A program made the translations under genes and the position numbers. The notes under the pieces were generated by a model. That model did not search any database and was not told the DNA's origin. It saw only the letters and a program-made list of their open reading frames with translations. A DNA stretch of 64,000 bases from Arenimonas oryziterrae DSM 21050 = YC6267 (GTDB lineage Bacteria > Pseudomonadota > Gammaproteobacteria > Xanthomonadales > Xanthomonadaceae), in contig NZ_ATVD01000001.1 in assembly GCF_000420545.1 (NCBI RefSeq), positions 434,001 through 498,000 on the forward strand, given 5' to 3'. This document shows positions 1 to 10,238 of the stretch, piece by piece. How positions within the stretch are numbered: position 1 is the stretch's first letter; every line of letters starts with the position of its first letter.

Positions 1-39
1 CGTGAATTGTCGGACATGCCGGTGATCGATGGACTCTGA
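1..39 (+). CDS. 3' end of an upstream gene (partial)
   Basis: The first 13 codons of the window read in frame 1 end in TGA at 37-39 and give the tail [12 protein letters not shown]. The tail overlaps the tilS start at 29, the kind of overlap seen between neighbouring genes of one operon. Too little is present to identify the protein. accA (acetyl-CoA carboxylase alpha) is a guess from gene order in related bacteria, not from the residues. Confidence 0.45.
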   Translation, partial: RELSDMPVIDGL

Positions 40-1330
40 CTCGCAGCTTGCGGGAATCGATCTGAGTCCTTTCGACGGGCAAGATCGTGTGCTTGTTGGA
101 TTCAGCGGCGGCATGGATTCGACCGCCCTGCTGCATCTCCTCGCACACTCGCGCGAAAACCTGCGGCCCGTACGCGCGATCCACGTCAATCACGGCCTGC
201 ATGCCGACGCCGATCGGTGGACGCGGCATTGCCAGGACGTGTGCGCGGCATTGGGTGTCGAACTCATCGTCGCGAATGTCAGCGTGTCGCGCGACGGTGC
301 CTTCGGTCTCGAAGCCGCGGCACGCGAGGCGCGTTACGCGGCGTTCGCCGAGCATCTGCATCCCGGCGAAACACTCGCCCTCGCGCACCATCGCGACGAT
401 CAGGCCGAGACGGTCTTGTTGCGCCTGCTGCGCGCGTCCGGCAGCGACGGTTTGTCGGCGATGCAGGTCACGCGGCCGTTTGCCGGCGGCCTGCTGTGGC
501 GGCCCTTGCTCGCGGTGCCGCGTGCGGATCTGCTGGCCTATGCGCGCACGCACGGACTGGCGTGGATCGAGGATCCCTCGAACGACGATCACGCACTGGA
601 CCGCAATTTCCTGCGGCAGTCCGTGCTGCCGCTGATCGCGCAACGCTGGCCGCAAGCGGCCGCGTCGCTGTCGCGCAGTGCGGCCCTGCTCGCCGAAGAC
701 GCGGGCCTGCTGCGCGCGGAAGCGGAAAAATACCTTGCCCAGGCGCAGGGCGTGGATCCCGCAACCTTGTCGACCGGGACGCTGAAGGGACTGAGCGCGC
801 CCTGGCGTGCGCGCGTCCTGCGCGCCTGGCTCGATGCGCTCGGATTGCCGCCTTTGCCTGGACCGGCGTTCGCGATCATTGATACCCAGTTGCTCGGCGC
901 CCGCCCCGATGCGGAACCGGTCTATCGCTGGGCCGGCCAGGTGCTGCGTCGGTGGCGCGGTCTGCTGCATGTCGAAACGGCGCGTCCGGTACTGCCGCCG
1001 GACTGGCAGACCGAGTGGGATGGCATGGAGCCGCTGCGGCTGCCGACCGGCGACACGGTGAGTTTGGTAAGAGCGGGCCTTGTGGGAGCGGGTCTGACCG
1101 CGATGCGCGTCGCGGCGCGCCAAGGCGGCGAACGCATCACCCTGCCCGGTCGCCAGCATTCGCATGCGCTCAAGCAGGCATTCCAGGATTTCGGCATTCC
1201 GCCCTGGGAACGCGAGCGCCTGCCGCTGCTGTTCGCAGCCGACGGCGAATTGCTGGCGGCCGGCGATGGCGTGATTTCCGCGCGCCTGGCCGCGAGCGAG
1301 GTCCGGCTGGTGTGGGATCGGATGCATTGA
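29..1330 (+). CDS. tilS: tRNA(Ile)-lysidine synthase TilS
   Basis: This cytoplasmic enzyme uses ATP and lysine to convert C34 of the CAU-anticodon tRNA(Ile) to lysidine, so that the tRNA reads AUA and accepts isoleucine. The 433 residues match the family length. The PP-loop SGGMDS is at residues 26-31, followed by N-type ATP-pyrophosphatase features ([22 protein letters not shown]). The C-terminal part carries the TilS_C-type stretch ITLPGR...[15 protein letters not shown]. The start overlaps the preceding gene. A REP-like GGAGC...GCGA palindrome lies in frame at 1085-1103, encoding an Ala/Gly/Leu/Val-rich segment just before the C-terminal domain. Confidence 0.95.
   Translation: MDSDSQLAGIDLSPFDGQDRVLVGFSGGMDSTALLHLLAHSRENLRPVRAIHVNHGLHADADRWTRHCQDVCAALGVELIVANVSVSRDGAFGLEAAAREARYAAFAEHLHPGETLALAHHRDDQAETVLLRLLRASGSDGLSAMQVTRPFAGGLLWRPLLAVPRADLLAYARTHGLAWIEDPSNDDHALDRNFLRQSVLPLIAQRWPQAAASLSRSAALLAEDAGLLRAEAEKYLAQAQGVDPATLSTGTLKGLSAPWRARVLRAWLDALGLPPLPGPAFAIIDTQLLGARPDAEPVYRWAGQVLRRWRGLLHVETARPVLPPDWQTEWDGMEPLRLPTGDTVSLVRAGLVGAGLTAMRVAARQGGERITLPGRQHSHALKQAFQDFGIPPWERERLPLLFAADGELLAAGDGVISARLAASEVRLVWDRMH
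1085..1103 (+). repeat. REP-like palindrome inside tilS
   Basis: The sequence begins GGAGCGGGTC and ends TGACCGCGA. It has the head-palindrome-GCGA layout of proteobacterial REP elements and is preceded by a partial copy (AAGAGCGGGCCTTGTG). It keeps the tilS frame open and encodes GAGLTA-like residues. The match is to a layout, not to a verified family consensus, so confidence is modest. Confidence 0.4.
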
Positions 1331-1362
1331 CCCGTGCGCGCCCGCGCGGTCACACTTGCGCC

Positions 1363-1620
1363 ATGGCCGCCAAGACCCCCGCAACGCCGCCGTCCCCCGT
1401 CGCCGCTTTCGAACGCTCGCTCGATGAGCTCGAACAGCTGGTGCAAAAGATGGAAAAAGGCGAACAAAGCCTCGACGACTCGCTGATCGCGTACGAGCGC
1501 GGCGTCGCCCTGTATCGCCAGTGCCAGACCGCGCTCGAGCAGGCCGAATTGCGCGTGCGCTTGCTGACCGATCCGACCCGTCCGGAATCGGCGGAAGATT
1601 TCTCCGGCGATGTCGGCTGA
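1363..1620 (+). CDS. xseB: Exodeoxyribonuclease VII small subunit XseB
   Basis: XseB binds the large subunit XseA to form exonuclease VII, which degrades single-stranded DNA to oligonucleotides. The 85-residue product has the family core [19 protein letters not shown] followed by [20 protein letters not shown] at about residues 18-53. The ATG at 1363 gives the normal size; the open frame runs further upstream but lacks homology there. The stop overlaps the ispA start by 11 bases. xseB-ispA is a common arrangement, although dxs, which often follows, is not here. Confidence 0.93.
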   Translation: MAAKTPATPPSPVAAFERSLDELEQLVQKMEKGEQSLDDSLIAYERGVALYRQCQTALEQAELRVRLLTDPTRPESAEDFSGDVG

Positions 1621-2488
1621 CCTGCAGGCCGCGCGCTGGGCCGAACGCGTCGAATCCGCTCTCGAACGCAGCCTCCCGGCCGCATCGCAGATCCCCCGCC
1701 GTCTGCACGAAGCCATGCGCCACGCCGCGCTCGGCGGCGGCAAGCGCATCCGGCCGCGTCTGGTCTACGCCACCGGTCATCTGCTGCAGGCCGACGAGGC
1801 CGCCTTGGACTGCGCGGCGGTGGCGATCGAACTGATCCACGCGTTCTCGCTCGTGCACGACGACCTGCCGGCGATGGACGACGACGACCTGCGTCGCGGT
1901 CGCCCGACCGTGCACGTAGCCTTCGACGAAGCGACCGCGATCCTGGTCGGCGACGCCCTGCAGGCCCTGGCCTTCGGCGAGCTCACGCGCGCGCCCTTGC
2001 CTGCCGAGACCCGGATCGCCCTGGTGGCATGCCTAGCCGACGCCTCCGGCTCCCTGGGCATGTGCGGCGGCCAGCAGCTGGACATGGACGCGACCGGGCA
2101 AACCCTTGCCCTGCCGGCCCTGGCGCGCCTGCACGCGATGAAGACCGGCGCCCTGATCCGCGCGGGTGTGCGCATGGGCGCGCTCGTCGGAGGCGCCGAC
2201 GACGCCCTGCTGGCGCGCCTGGACAGCTTCGCAGCCGATCTGGGCCTGGCCTTCCAGATTCGCGACGACATCCTCGATGTCGAGGCCGATGCCGCCCAGC
2301 TGGGCAAGACTGCCGGCAAGGACGCGGCGCAGGACAAATCGACCTATCCGTCCCTGGTCGGGCTGGACGGATCGAAGGCGCTGCTGCGCGAACTCGCGGA
2401 CAAAATGAAAGCGGCCCTGGGGCCGCTTGGAGACCGCGCCGACGCCTTGCGCGTCGTAGCGGAATTCGCGATCGCGCGGGCCAGTTGA
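1610..2488 (+). CDS. ispA: Farnesyl/geranyl diphosphate synthase IspA
   Basis: This trans-prenyltransferase condenses isopentenyl diphosphate with dimethylallyl and geranyl diphosphate to make farnesyl diphosphate for quinones and undecaprenyl carriers. The 292-residue protein has the first aspartate-rich motif at 84-93 ([10 protein letters not shown]) and the second at 219-223 (DDILD). It also has the GGGKRIRP substrate motif near 42-49 and [13 protein letters not shown] near 238-249. The start overlaps xseB, implying translational coupling. It ends convergently with the DUF4870 gene, and a perfect stem-loop covers its stop codon. Confidence 0.95.
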   Translation: MSADLQAARWAERVESALERSLPAASQIPRRLHEAMRHAALGGGKRIRPRLVYATGHLLQADEAALDCAAVAIELIHAFSLVHDDLPAMDDDDLRRGRPTVHVAFDEATAILVGDALQALAFGELTRAPLPAETRIALVACLADASGSLGMCGGQQLDMDATGQTLALPALARLHAMKTGALIRAGVRMGALVGGADDALLARLDSFAADLGLAFQIRDDILDVEADAAQLGKTAGKDAAQDKSTYPSLVGLDGSKALLRELADKMKAALGPLGDRADALRVVAEFAIARAS

Positions 2489-2499
2489 CCCGCGCGATC
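2470..2499. terminator. Stem-loop between convergent ispA and DUF4870 genes
   Basis: GATCGCGCGGG (2470-2480) and CCCGCGCGATC (2489-2499) form a perfect 11-bp stem around an 8-base loop containing the ispA stop codon. There is no T-tract, so this is not a textbook intrinsic terminator. Its position between two gene ends suits a bidirectional transcript end or RNA-stabilising hairpin. Confidence 0.55.
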
Positions 2500-2507
2500 C
2501 GAACGAA

Positions 2508-2843
2508 TTACTTGATCAGGCGCAGCGCGAACGGATAGCGGTAATCGACGCCTTCGTTGGCCTTCATGCCGGCCATGATGCACAGGATCAGGTTGGCCAA
2601 CAGGATCACCGGAATCAGCAACATGCCGATCAGCACGAAGGTGAGCACGCCGGCGACCATGTAGGCAATGAAGATGGTGATCTGGAAGTTCAACGACTCG
2701 ACCGCCTGACCATTGAGCCAAGCCTTGTCGGCCTTGTCCTTGTTGATCAGCCAGATGACCAGCGGGCCGATGAAACCGGCAACGATGCCGGAGAGATGGC
2801 CGATCATCGCCATGGTCTTGTCGTCTTGAGACACGTCACTCAT
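2508..2843 (-). CDS. DUF4870 (Tic20-like) small membrane protein
   Basis: The 111-residue protein starts at the ATG at 2843, preceded by GGGGAAAGGC. A longer open frame upstream has no ribosome site. The opening MSDVSQDDKTMAMIGHLSG followed by a segment ending WLINKDKA is typical of DUF4870. Three hydrophobic stretches (about 15-35, 58-80 and 82-95) suggest an inner-membrane protein. The C-terminus YRYPFALRLIK is also typical. Function is unknown in the family. Confidence 0.85.
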   Translation of the reverse strand: MSDVSQDDKTMAMIGHLSGIVAGFIGPLVIWLINKDKADKAWLNGQAVESLNFQITIFIAYMVAGVLTFVLIGMLLIPVILLANLILCIMAGMKANEGVDYRYPFALRLIK

Positions 2844-2871
2844 TGCCTTTCCCCTCGTAAATGGATGGACC

Positions 2872-2888
2872 GTGCACCCTCCGTGCAC
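2872..2888. repeat. Two GTGCAC palindromes one helical turn apart
   Basis: GTGCAC occurs at 2872-2877 and 2883-2888, 11 bp centre to centre, about 30 bp upstream of the DUF4870 start codon. The pair can form a small hairpin or present two identical faces to a regulator. No recognised binding site is matched. Confidence 0.35.
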
Positions 2889-2936
2889 TGGGCGTGAATT
2901 TCCGCCCCGGCGGGCGTCATGTCAACCCACGGACTT

Positions 2937-4295
2937 TCAGCGGGAACCGGCCACGGTCATTCGTCCCAGCAAAAGCGAGCCCATGGCCACGTGCGAGCGC
3001 CGGTCCACGTCGGCGCCGATGGCCTCGATCGAGCGGAACATCTCGCGCAGGTTGCCGGCGATGGTGAGCTCGTCGACGGGGTGCGCGATCTCGCCCTTTT
3101 CGACCCAGAAGCCCGCCGCGCCGCGGGAATAGTCGCCGGTCATGGCATTCACGCCCTGGCCCATGAGCTCGGTGACCAGCAGCCCGCTGCCCATGCGTCC
3201 AAGCAGTTCTTCCTGCCCGGCGGCATTGGCCGTGACGCTGAGATTGTGGATGCCGCCGGCATTGCCCGTGGTCGCCAGACCCAGCTTGCGCGCGGAATAG
3301 GTGCCGAGCACATACCGGCTGAGCACGCCGTCGCGGACCAGATCCTGCTGGCGCGTGCCGACGCCGTCGGCATCGAACCAGGCCGAGCGCAGGCCGCGAC
3401 GCAACTGCGGCGTCTCCACCATCGACAGCCAGTCCGGGAACAGGGGCGTGCCGACCGCATCGAGCAGAAAGCTGGCGCGCCGATACAGCGCACCACCGGA
3501 CACCGCACCCAGCAGGTGTCCGACCAGGCTGCGGGCCATTTCCGCGGAAAAAAGCACCGGATAGTCGCCCGTCGCGATCGAGCGCGGTGCCAGGCGCGCG
3601 ACGGTGCGCAGCGCCGCGCGGCGACCGACGGCAGCCGGCGATTCGAGCTCAGCGGCATCGAGCGCGGTCGAATACCAGTAGTCGCGCTGCATCGCATCAT
3701 CCTTGCCGGCGATCAGCGAGCAGCTGAGCGAGTGATGCGTGCTGCGCTCGCGACCGACGAAGCCGTGGCTGTTCGCGTAGACGGCGATGCTCTGCCCCGA
3801 GCTCAGCGATGCGCCGTCGGAATTGCTGATGCGCGCGTCCGCCTCGCGTCCTGCGGCTTCGGCCTGCAGGGCCTGTTCGATGGCGTGGTCGGCATCGATG
3901 TCCCAGGGATGCCACAGATCGAGATCCACGGCCTGCCTGGCCATGAGCTCGGCCTCGGCAAGGCCCGAGGCGCTGTCCTCTTCGGTGAAACGCGCGATCG
4001 CACAGGCCTGGTCGACGGTCGCCTCCAGGCTGCTCGCCTGCAGGTCGGCGGTGCTCGCCGTGCCCTTGCGCTGACCGAAATACACGGTCAGCGCGATGCC
4101 GCGATCGCGATTGCGCTCGACCGTTTCCACCTCGCCCAGGCGCACGTTCACCGACAGGCCCTGGTCCTCGCTGAGCGAGACTTCGGCCTGGCTCGCGCCG
4201 CGGGCCCGGCAGCGGGCGATGACCTGTTCGGCGAGCTCGGCGAGGTGGTCGGTGTACTGCGCCGGATCGGCGGATTTGGTGATGTCGGTCGTCAT
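2937..4295 (-). CDS. pmbA: Metalloprotease PmbA/TldE
   Basis: TldE partners TldD in a cytoplasmic heterodimeric protease that processes unfolded peptides; in E. coli it matures microcin B17 and helps degrade CcdA. The 452-residue frame from MTTDITKSADP matches the roughly 450 residues of E. coli PmbA. Typical features are AEVSLSEDQGLSVNVRLGEVETVE near the N-terminus, GTYSARKLGLATTGNAGG in the second half, and MTGDYSRGAAGFWVEKGEI near the C-terminus. An in-frame ATG two codons upstream (4301) is equally possible. The gene starts back-to-back with yjgA, only a few bases apart. Confidence 0.93.
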   Translation of the reverse strand: MTTDITKSADPAQYTDHLAELAEQVIARCRARGASQAEVSLSEDQGLSVNVRLGEVETVERNRDRGIALTVYFGQRKGTASTADLQASSLEATVDQACAIARFTEEDSASGLAEAELMARQAVDLDLWHPWDIDADHAIEQALQAEAAGREADARISNSDGASLSSGQSIAVYANSHGFVGRERSTHHSLSCSLIAGKDDAMQRDYWYSTALDAAELESPAAVGRRAALRTVARLAPRSIATGDYPVLFSAEMARSLVGHLLGAVSGGALYRRASFLLDAVGTPLFPDWLSMVETPQLRRGLRSAWFDADGVGTRQQDLVRDGVLSRYVLGTYSARKLGLATTGNAGGIHNLSVTANAAGQEELLGRMGSGLLVTELMGQGVNAMTGDYSRGAAGFWVEKGEIAHPVDELTIAGNLREMFRSIEAIGADVDRRSHVAMGSLLLGRMTVAGSR

Positions 4296-4304
4296 GCCCA
4301 TACT

Positions 4305-4877
4305 ATGCGCCAACCCGAAGATTTGATGAATGCCATGCGCGGTATCGAAGAGGAAAGCGGCGAGTTTCTCGGCCCCAGTCGCGGCGAATTGCGTCGCGAG
4401 GCATTGGCCGTGCTCGAGCTCGCCGAGCGCCTGGTGAAACTGCCGCATGCGCGCCTGCTGCAATTGCCGCTGAGCGAAGACCTGGTCGGCCACGTCATGG
4501 ACGCGCAACGCATCACCGCGCAGATCGCGCACAAGCGGCAGGTCGGCTTTCTGGCCAAGAAACTGCGCCGAGAAGACGACGAACTGCTCACGTCGCTGCG
4601 CACTGCACTCGATCACGACAAGAGCGAGTCGCGACGCGAGAACGCCGCCCTGCACCGCATCGAAGCCCTGCGCGATCGTCTGATCGAAGAAGGCGATTCG
4701 GCGCTGTCGGAAATCGTCGCCGAACACCCGCATGCCGACCGCCAGCATCTGCGCCAGCTCGCCCGCAATGCCAAGGAAGAGAAATTGCGCAACAAGCCGC
4801 CGCATGCGTATCGCGAATTGTTCCGCGAGCTGCGCGAGCTCATGAACGCCGACGCCGAAGACCCCTCGGATCCGTGA
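4305..4877 (+). CDS. darP: Ribosome biogenesis factor DarP/YjgA (DUF615)
   Basis: YjgA/DarP associates with late 50S ribosomal precursors and helps their maturation. The 190-residue, charged, helical protein has the family hallmarks LVKLPHARLLQLPL near residue 44 and EKLRNKPPHAYRELFRELRE near the C-terminus. The ATG at 4305 lies 3-9 bases from the start codon of divergent pmbA, so any promoter must lie within the pmbA coding region. It ends just before a REP-like element, and an in-frame TAG from that element follows the real TGA. Confidence 0.93.
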   Translation: MRQPEDLMNAMRGIEEESGEFLGPSRGELRREALAVLELAERLVKLPHARLLQLPLSEDLVGHVMDAQRITAQIAHKRQVGFLAKKLRREDDELLTSLRTALDHDKSESRRENAALHRIEALRDRLIEEGDSALSEIVAEHPHADRQHLRQLARNAKEEKLRNKPPHAYRELFRELRELMNADAEDPSDP

Positions 4878-4880
4878 CAG

Positions 4881-4904
4881 TAGGAGCCAGCTTGCTGGCG
4901 ACCC
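4881..4904 (+). repeat. REP-like palindrome between yjgA and tldD
   Basis: The element has the head TAGGAGCC, then arms GCCAGC (4886-4891) and GCTGGC (4894-4899) around TT, then GACCC. Copies with the same head and arms occur at 14759-14779 and 39297-39319. It lies between two convergent genes, where it could act as a transcript end or stabiliser. Confidence 0.75.
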
Positions 4905-4905
4905 G

Positions 4906-6348
<1,443 letters not shown>

Positions 6349-6409
6349 CGGAATTCCATGGAAGGCATCACGCCACTAGCCTGACAGATGCGGCCGGAAC
6401 GCGACAGGC

Positions 6410-9400
6410 TCAAGGCCCGCTGGGCGAACCGCGATCGCCGACGATGCTGCCCGCGCGCGGGGGGCCGCGTTCGGTGACCACGACCTTGGGCTCTTTCCAC
6501 GAGCCGGTGATGTGATACACGACGCGCGTGGTCTGCTTGAGTGGTTTCTGCAACACCGCCTGTGCCATCGCACCGACCGCTGCACCGGCCGGTCCACCGG
6601 CCAGCATGCCGATCGCCGGCAGTACGCCGCCGGCCTTGGGCAGCACTTCCACACGCTGGTCGTAGGTCTGGTCGCGCAGGCCGGTGGTGCCGCTGACGCG
6701 GATTTCCGCCGCGGGGCCGTCGATGCGCAGATTATCCGTGCGCGCCTTGCCTTCGTTGAAGACGAAATCGCCCTTGGCTTCGTTGAAACTGAACCCCTTG
6801 GAGAAGAAGTCGCTGAAATCCAGACTCAGACGACGCGGAATCTCCGCAAGACTGAGCAGGCCGAGGATGCGGCCGGACCCGCCCGGCTCGACATCGAGCA
6901 GGCGGCCCTCGCCGACGTCGGCCTTCAGACTGCCGCTCAACGTCGCCAGACTGAAAGCACCGGGCGAACCGGGCCAACTGCCGGTCAGCGTGGCGCGCGT
7001 CTTGCCGCCGCTGACCATGCCGGCGAAGCCCAGTGCATCGAGCATCTGGCCCAGGCTGTTGGCGGTGAATTCGAGACGGAAATTCGAGCGCGTACCACGC
7101 TCGGCGCGCACCCATTCGCCCGCCGCGCTGAGGTTGAGCGTGCGCGCGCGGGTCTGGAACTTGTCCACGCGCAAGCCGTTGGGCAGCGGCGTCGTCTGCA
7201 ATTCGGCCTGGCCCAGTTGCGCGTCGCCCATGCGCAGATCGGCGACGGAGAAACGCAGCGGCGGCAGTTTCGCCGGATCGTCGACTTCGATGGTCGCCGG
7301 CAGTGCGCCGGGCGTCGTCGTCGACGCGGCCGCCAGATGCAGCAGCGCGAAACGGCCTTGCACGCCGCGCGCGGCATCGTCGGAAATATCGATCGTGCCG
7401 TCGATGCCGGTGCCCTTGAGGCGGATCTGCGTGTTCGCCGCGCCGTGATCGAGCTGCAGATGCGTATCGGCGAACGCGCGGTCGATCAGATTGAGCTGCT
7501 TGGCCTGGATGTCGATGTCGTGCAGGACCGCGCCGCCCTCGCCCTTCGAGGAAAACGCGATCCAGCCGGTGGCGTCGAGCAAGGGCACGTCGCCGCGCAC
7601 CGACAGACCGGCGACACGCGGCGGCGCCGCCGCACCGCCACCGAACTGCAGGCTGCCCAGCATCGGCGCATCCTTGCGCAGCACGCCGCGATAACGCAGC
7701 AGCTCGCCCAGACGCAGCGTGACTTCGCCCTGTTCAACCGGCAATGGCGTCTGCAGCTCCAGCGGCAGCGCGACGTCGGCGGCCTTGTTCAACGGGGCCG
7801 GCAGACTGAGTGCGCTGCCGACGAGATCGGTCGCCAGGTGCAGCTGCGCCGGCGGCGCGGTCTTGCCTTTTTCCCCGGCGGGAATGTCGACGCGCGCCTT
7901 CCAGGTGCTCTGCCCGCTGATCCAGGGTTTGAGCCAGGCCAGATTGTCGGTGCGATCAATCAGGGTCGGCGCGGTGAACCGGCCGTCGAGCGTGGCCTGC
8001 GCGGCCAGCCGGGGATCGTCGACGAAGGCGCCCACCTTGAGATTGAACACACCGGGCTGGTCGTCCAGATGGACCTTCAGCTCGTCGGCGGAAAAGCCGT
8101 GATCGGAAAAACGCGTGCGCCCACTGACGCGGCTGAAGCGAAGGTTCCAGCGCGAATCGGCCAGGCGCGCATCGCTCAGATCGACCGTGCCTTCGATGCG
8201 CTTGCCGCTGTGATCATGGCCCAGCGGCAAATCCATACGCAGCGCGACCTCGGCGCGACCGGCGATCGTCGCGGCCTTGAGGTGCTCACCGTAGGTGTCG
8301 TTGATCGGACTGGCGATCATCAGCTCGCGCAATTTTTCGCCGCTGCCGGTCGCGGCGATGTCGAGCGTGAGCAGGCTGTCGTGAAAACTCGCAATGCCGC
8401 CGCTGACATGGCTCACGTGATTGCCCTGGATGTCGCCGGTGCCCTCGAGGGTGAAACCGGGACCGTCGAAGGCCAGGTCCAGATTCATGTTCTGCGCGGC
8501 CGGCCATTGCTCGTTGAACTTGACCGTCGCGTTGCGGATCGTAGCGCGGGCATCGAAGGTGCCGGCATGATTGGCGAACGGCCAGTCGTCGAGATCGCCG
8601 CCGATCGCGATGCGGCCATTGACGACCTCGCCTTGGACGAGTGCCTGATCGAGCCACTTCACCGTGGTCGCCGGCATCTTGTGCATGATCCAGAACTTCT
8701 TCGCGGTCGCGAAACTCGACGGCGCCAGCGCTGCGGAGAGATCGAGCGTCGGCAGACTGCCATCGCCCTGGAAGCCGACCTGCACGCGCGTGTCGAAGGC
8801 GAAATCGCCGCCATCGATATGCAGTTGTTCGCTACCCAGGGTCCAGCCCGGACCGTTGCGCCACAGCGCCAAGGTTCCCGCGAGTTTGAGATCGAGCGTC
8901 TGGCGCAGTCCCGCCGGCCACTCGAACTTCACGGGCGTCGAATCCAGGCGCAACACGCCGCCGCGCTCGTCGAACTCCACGCGCCCCGCCAATCCCGACA
9001 CGCCCGGTTTGGTGCCGTGAGGCTTGAGCGTGAGTCCGTCGATGCGCAGGCTACCGTGCCATTGACCGTTGCGCCGGCCCTGCACCGACACCTCGTGCAA
9101 TACCGCCTGCGGCTGCGACTGCGCGAGGAAGGTGCGCAGGGAACGCGGCAGGCGGTCGCTCAGCGACAGCAGCGCGGACAAGGGCGACAGATCCAGTTCC
9201 TTGGCCTGCACGACGAAGCGTTCGCCGACCTGCGCCTGCAAGCCGCCCAGATGCGCGGTGTTCTTGCCCTGGGTGACATCGAGTTCGGGAATCTGCAATC
9301 GCCACGCGCCGCCGATCAAGGACCAGCGCGCCATCGTCTGCAGCCGGTCGAAACTCGCCGTGGCCGGCAGCAGGCGACCGTCCGAGGTCGGCAAGGGGTC

Positions 9401-10234
9401 CATCGATTCCAGCGACAGGTGCTGCAGGTCCGCCGCCAGCGTGACTTCGTCGATGCGCTGGTCGTGCAGCTTCGCCCACAGATTGGCCTGGGCCTGACCA
9501 TCGCGCGGAACCAGGCCGACCTGCGCGAGCAGCGGCGCCCAGTGCGTGAGCACGAGATCGTCGCCGCCGGCCCAGAGTACGCCATCGAACCGCTTGCGCT
9601 GCATGTCCAGCACCACCGACATCGGCGCGCTCAGCGTATTCGACCAGACCGAGGCGCCGGCGCGCAGGCGTTTGTCGTCCACGCGCAGGCGCAGATCCAC
9701 GCGCGGCAAGGCCATGTCGAGTTTGAGTTGCGGCGAGCGCACGGACAGCCGCGCTTTTTCGATCTGCAATTCGCCGAAGCCCTGCAGACGATCGAGCGGA
9801 TCGCCCTGCGTCTGGTCCTGCGCAGGCAGGCCGAGCACGTGCCAGCGGCGATCGGCGTCCTGCACCAGGGTCAGCGACAATTCGCGGACCTTGAGTTCGG
9901 TCAGCGGATGATCGGGCAACAGGCCCGAATAGATCGCAACGAGCAATTCCGCGCGCCCGATGTTGAGCGTTTTCGCGCCATCGCCCACGCGCAGATCGTC
10001 GAGGATGAAACGCGGACCGCGCCGCGTCCATTCGGCGTGCGCATGACTGAAGCGCACCGGTTCGCCGACGCGCTCGCTGAGCCAGGCGGCGATCTTCTCG
10101 GGATTGCGCTCGACCAGCGGCAGCATCTGGTTGGCGACGCCGACCAGCAAGGCGACCAGGATCAGCAACACCAGCACGCCATAACCCAGCCAGCGGCGGG
10201 TGTGACGGATCCGGCGGCGCAGCGTCGTGGTCAT
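6410..10234 (-). CDS. yhdP: YhdP-family AsmA-like envelope lipid-transport protein
   Basis: YhdP is an inner-membrane-anchored bridge protein implicated, with TamB and YdbH, in phospholipid transport to the outer membrane. The 1274-residue protein opens with basic residues and one membrane segment (about 15-35), followed by long repetitive beta-rich sequence and an AsmA-like end with LLDVEPGGSGRILGLLSL, typical of YhdP (DUF3971). The ATG at 10234 lies 4 bases after the rng stop, so the longer frame upstream is rejected. The size fits the family. Confidence 0.9.
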   Translation of the reverse strand: MTTTLRRRIRHTRRWLGYGVLVLLILVALLVGVANQMLPLVERNPEKIAAWLSERVGEPVRFSHAHAEWTRRGPRFILDDLRVGDGAKTLNIGRAELLVAIYSGLLPDHPLTELKVRELSLTLVQDADRRWHVLGLPAQDQTQGDPLDRLQGFGELQIEKARLSVRSPQLKLDMALPRVDLRLRVDDKRLRAGASVWSNTLSAPMSVVLDMQRKRFDGVLWAGGDDLVLTHWAPLLAQVGLVPRDGQAQANLWAKLHDQRIDEVTLAADLQHLSLESMDPLPTSDGRLLPATASFDRLQTMARWSLIGGAWRLQIPELDVTQGKNTAHLGGLQAQVGERFVVQAKELDLSPLSALLSLSDRLPRSLRTFLAQSQPQAVLHEVSVQGRRNGQWHGSLRIDGLTLKPHGTKPGVSGLAGRVEFDERGGVLRLDSTPVKFEWPAGLRQTLDLKLAGTLALWRNGPGWTLGSEQLHIDGGDFAFDTRVQVGFQGDGSLPTLDLSAALAPSSFATAKKFWIMHKMPATTVKWLDQALVQGEVVNGRIAIGGDLDDWPFANHAGTFDARATIRNATVKFNEQWPAAQNMNLDLAFDGPGFTLEGTGDIQGNHVSHVSGGIASFHDSLLTLDIAATGSGEKLRELMIASPINDTYGEHLKAATIAGRAEVALRMDLPLGHDHSGKRIEGTVDLSDARLADSRWNLRFSRVSGRTRFSDHGFSADELKVHLDDQPGVFNLKVGAFVDDPRLAAQATLDGRFTAPTLIDRTDNLAWLKPWISGQSTWKARVDIPAGEKGKTAPPAQLHLATDLVGSALSLPAPLNKAADVALPLELQTPLPVEQGEVTLRLGELLRYRGVLRKDAPMLGSLQFGGGAAAPPRVAGLSVRGDVPLLDATGWIAFSSKGEGGAVLHDIDIQAKQLNLIDRAFADTHLQLDHGAANTQIRLKGTGIDGTIDISDDAARGVQGRFALLHLAAASTTTPGALPATIEVDDPAKLPPLRFSVADLRMGDAQLGQAELQTTPLPNGLRVDKFQTRARTLNLSAAGEWVRAERGTRSNFRLEFTANSLGQMLDALGFAGMVSGGKTRATLTGSWPGSPGAFSLATLSGSLKADVGEGRLLDVEPGGSGRILGLLSLAEIPRRLSLDFSDFFSKGFSFNEAKGDFVFNEGKARTDNLRIDGPAAEIRVSGTTGLRDQTYDQRVEVLPKAGGVLPAIGMLAGGPAGAAVGAMAQAVLQKPLKQTTRVVYHITGSWKEPKVVVTERGPPRAGSIVGDRGSPSGP

Positions 10235-10238
10235 CGGT

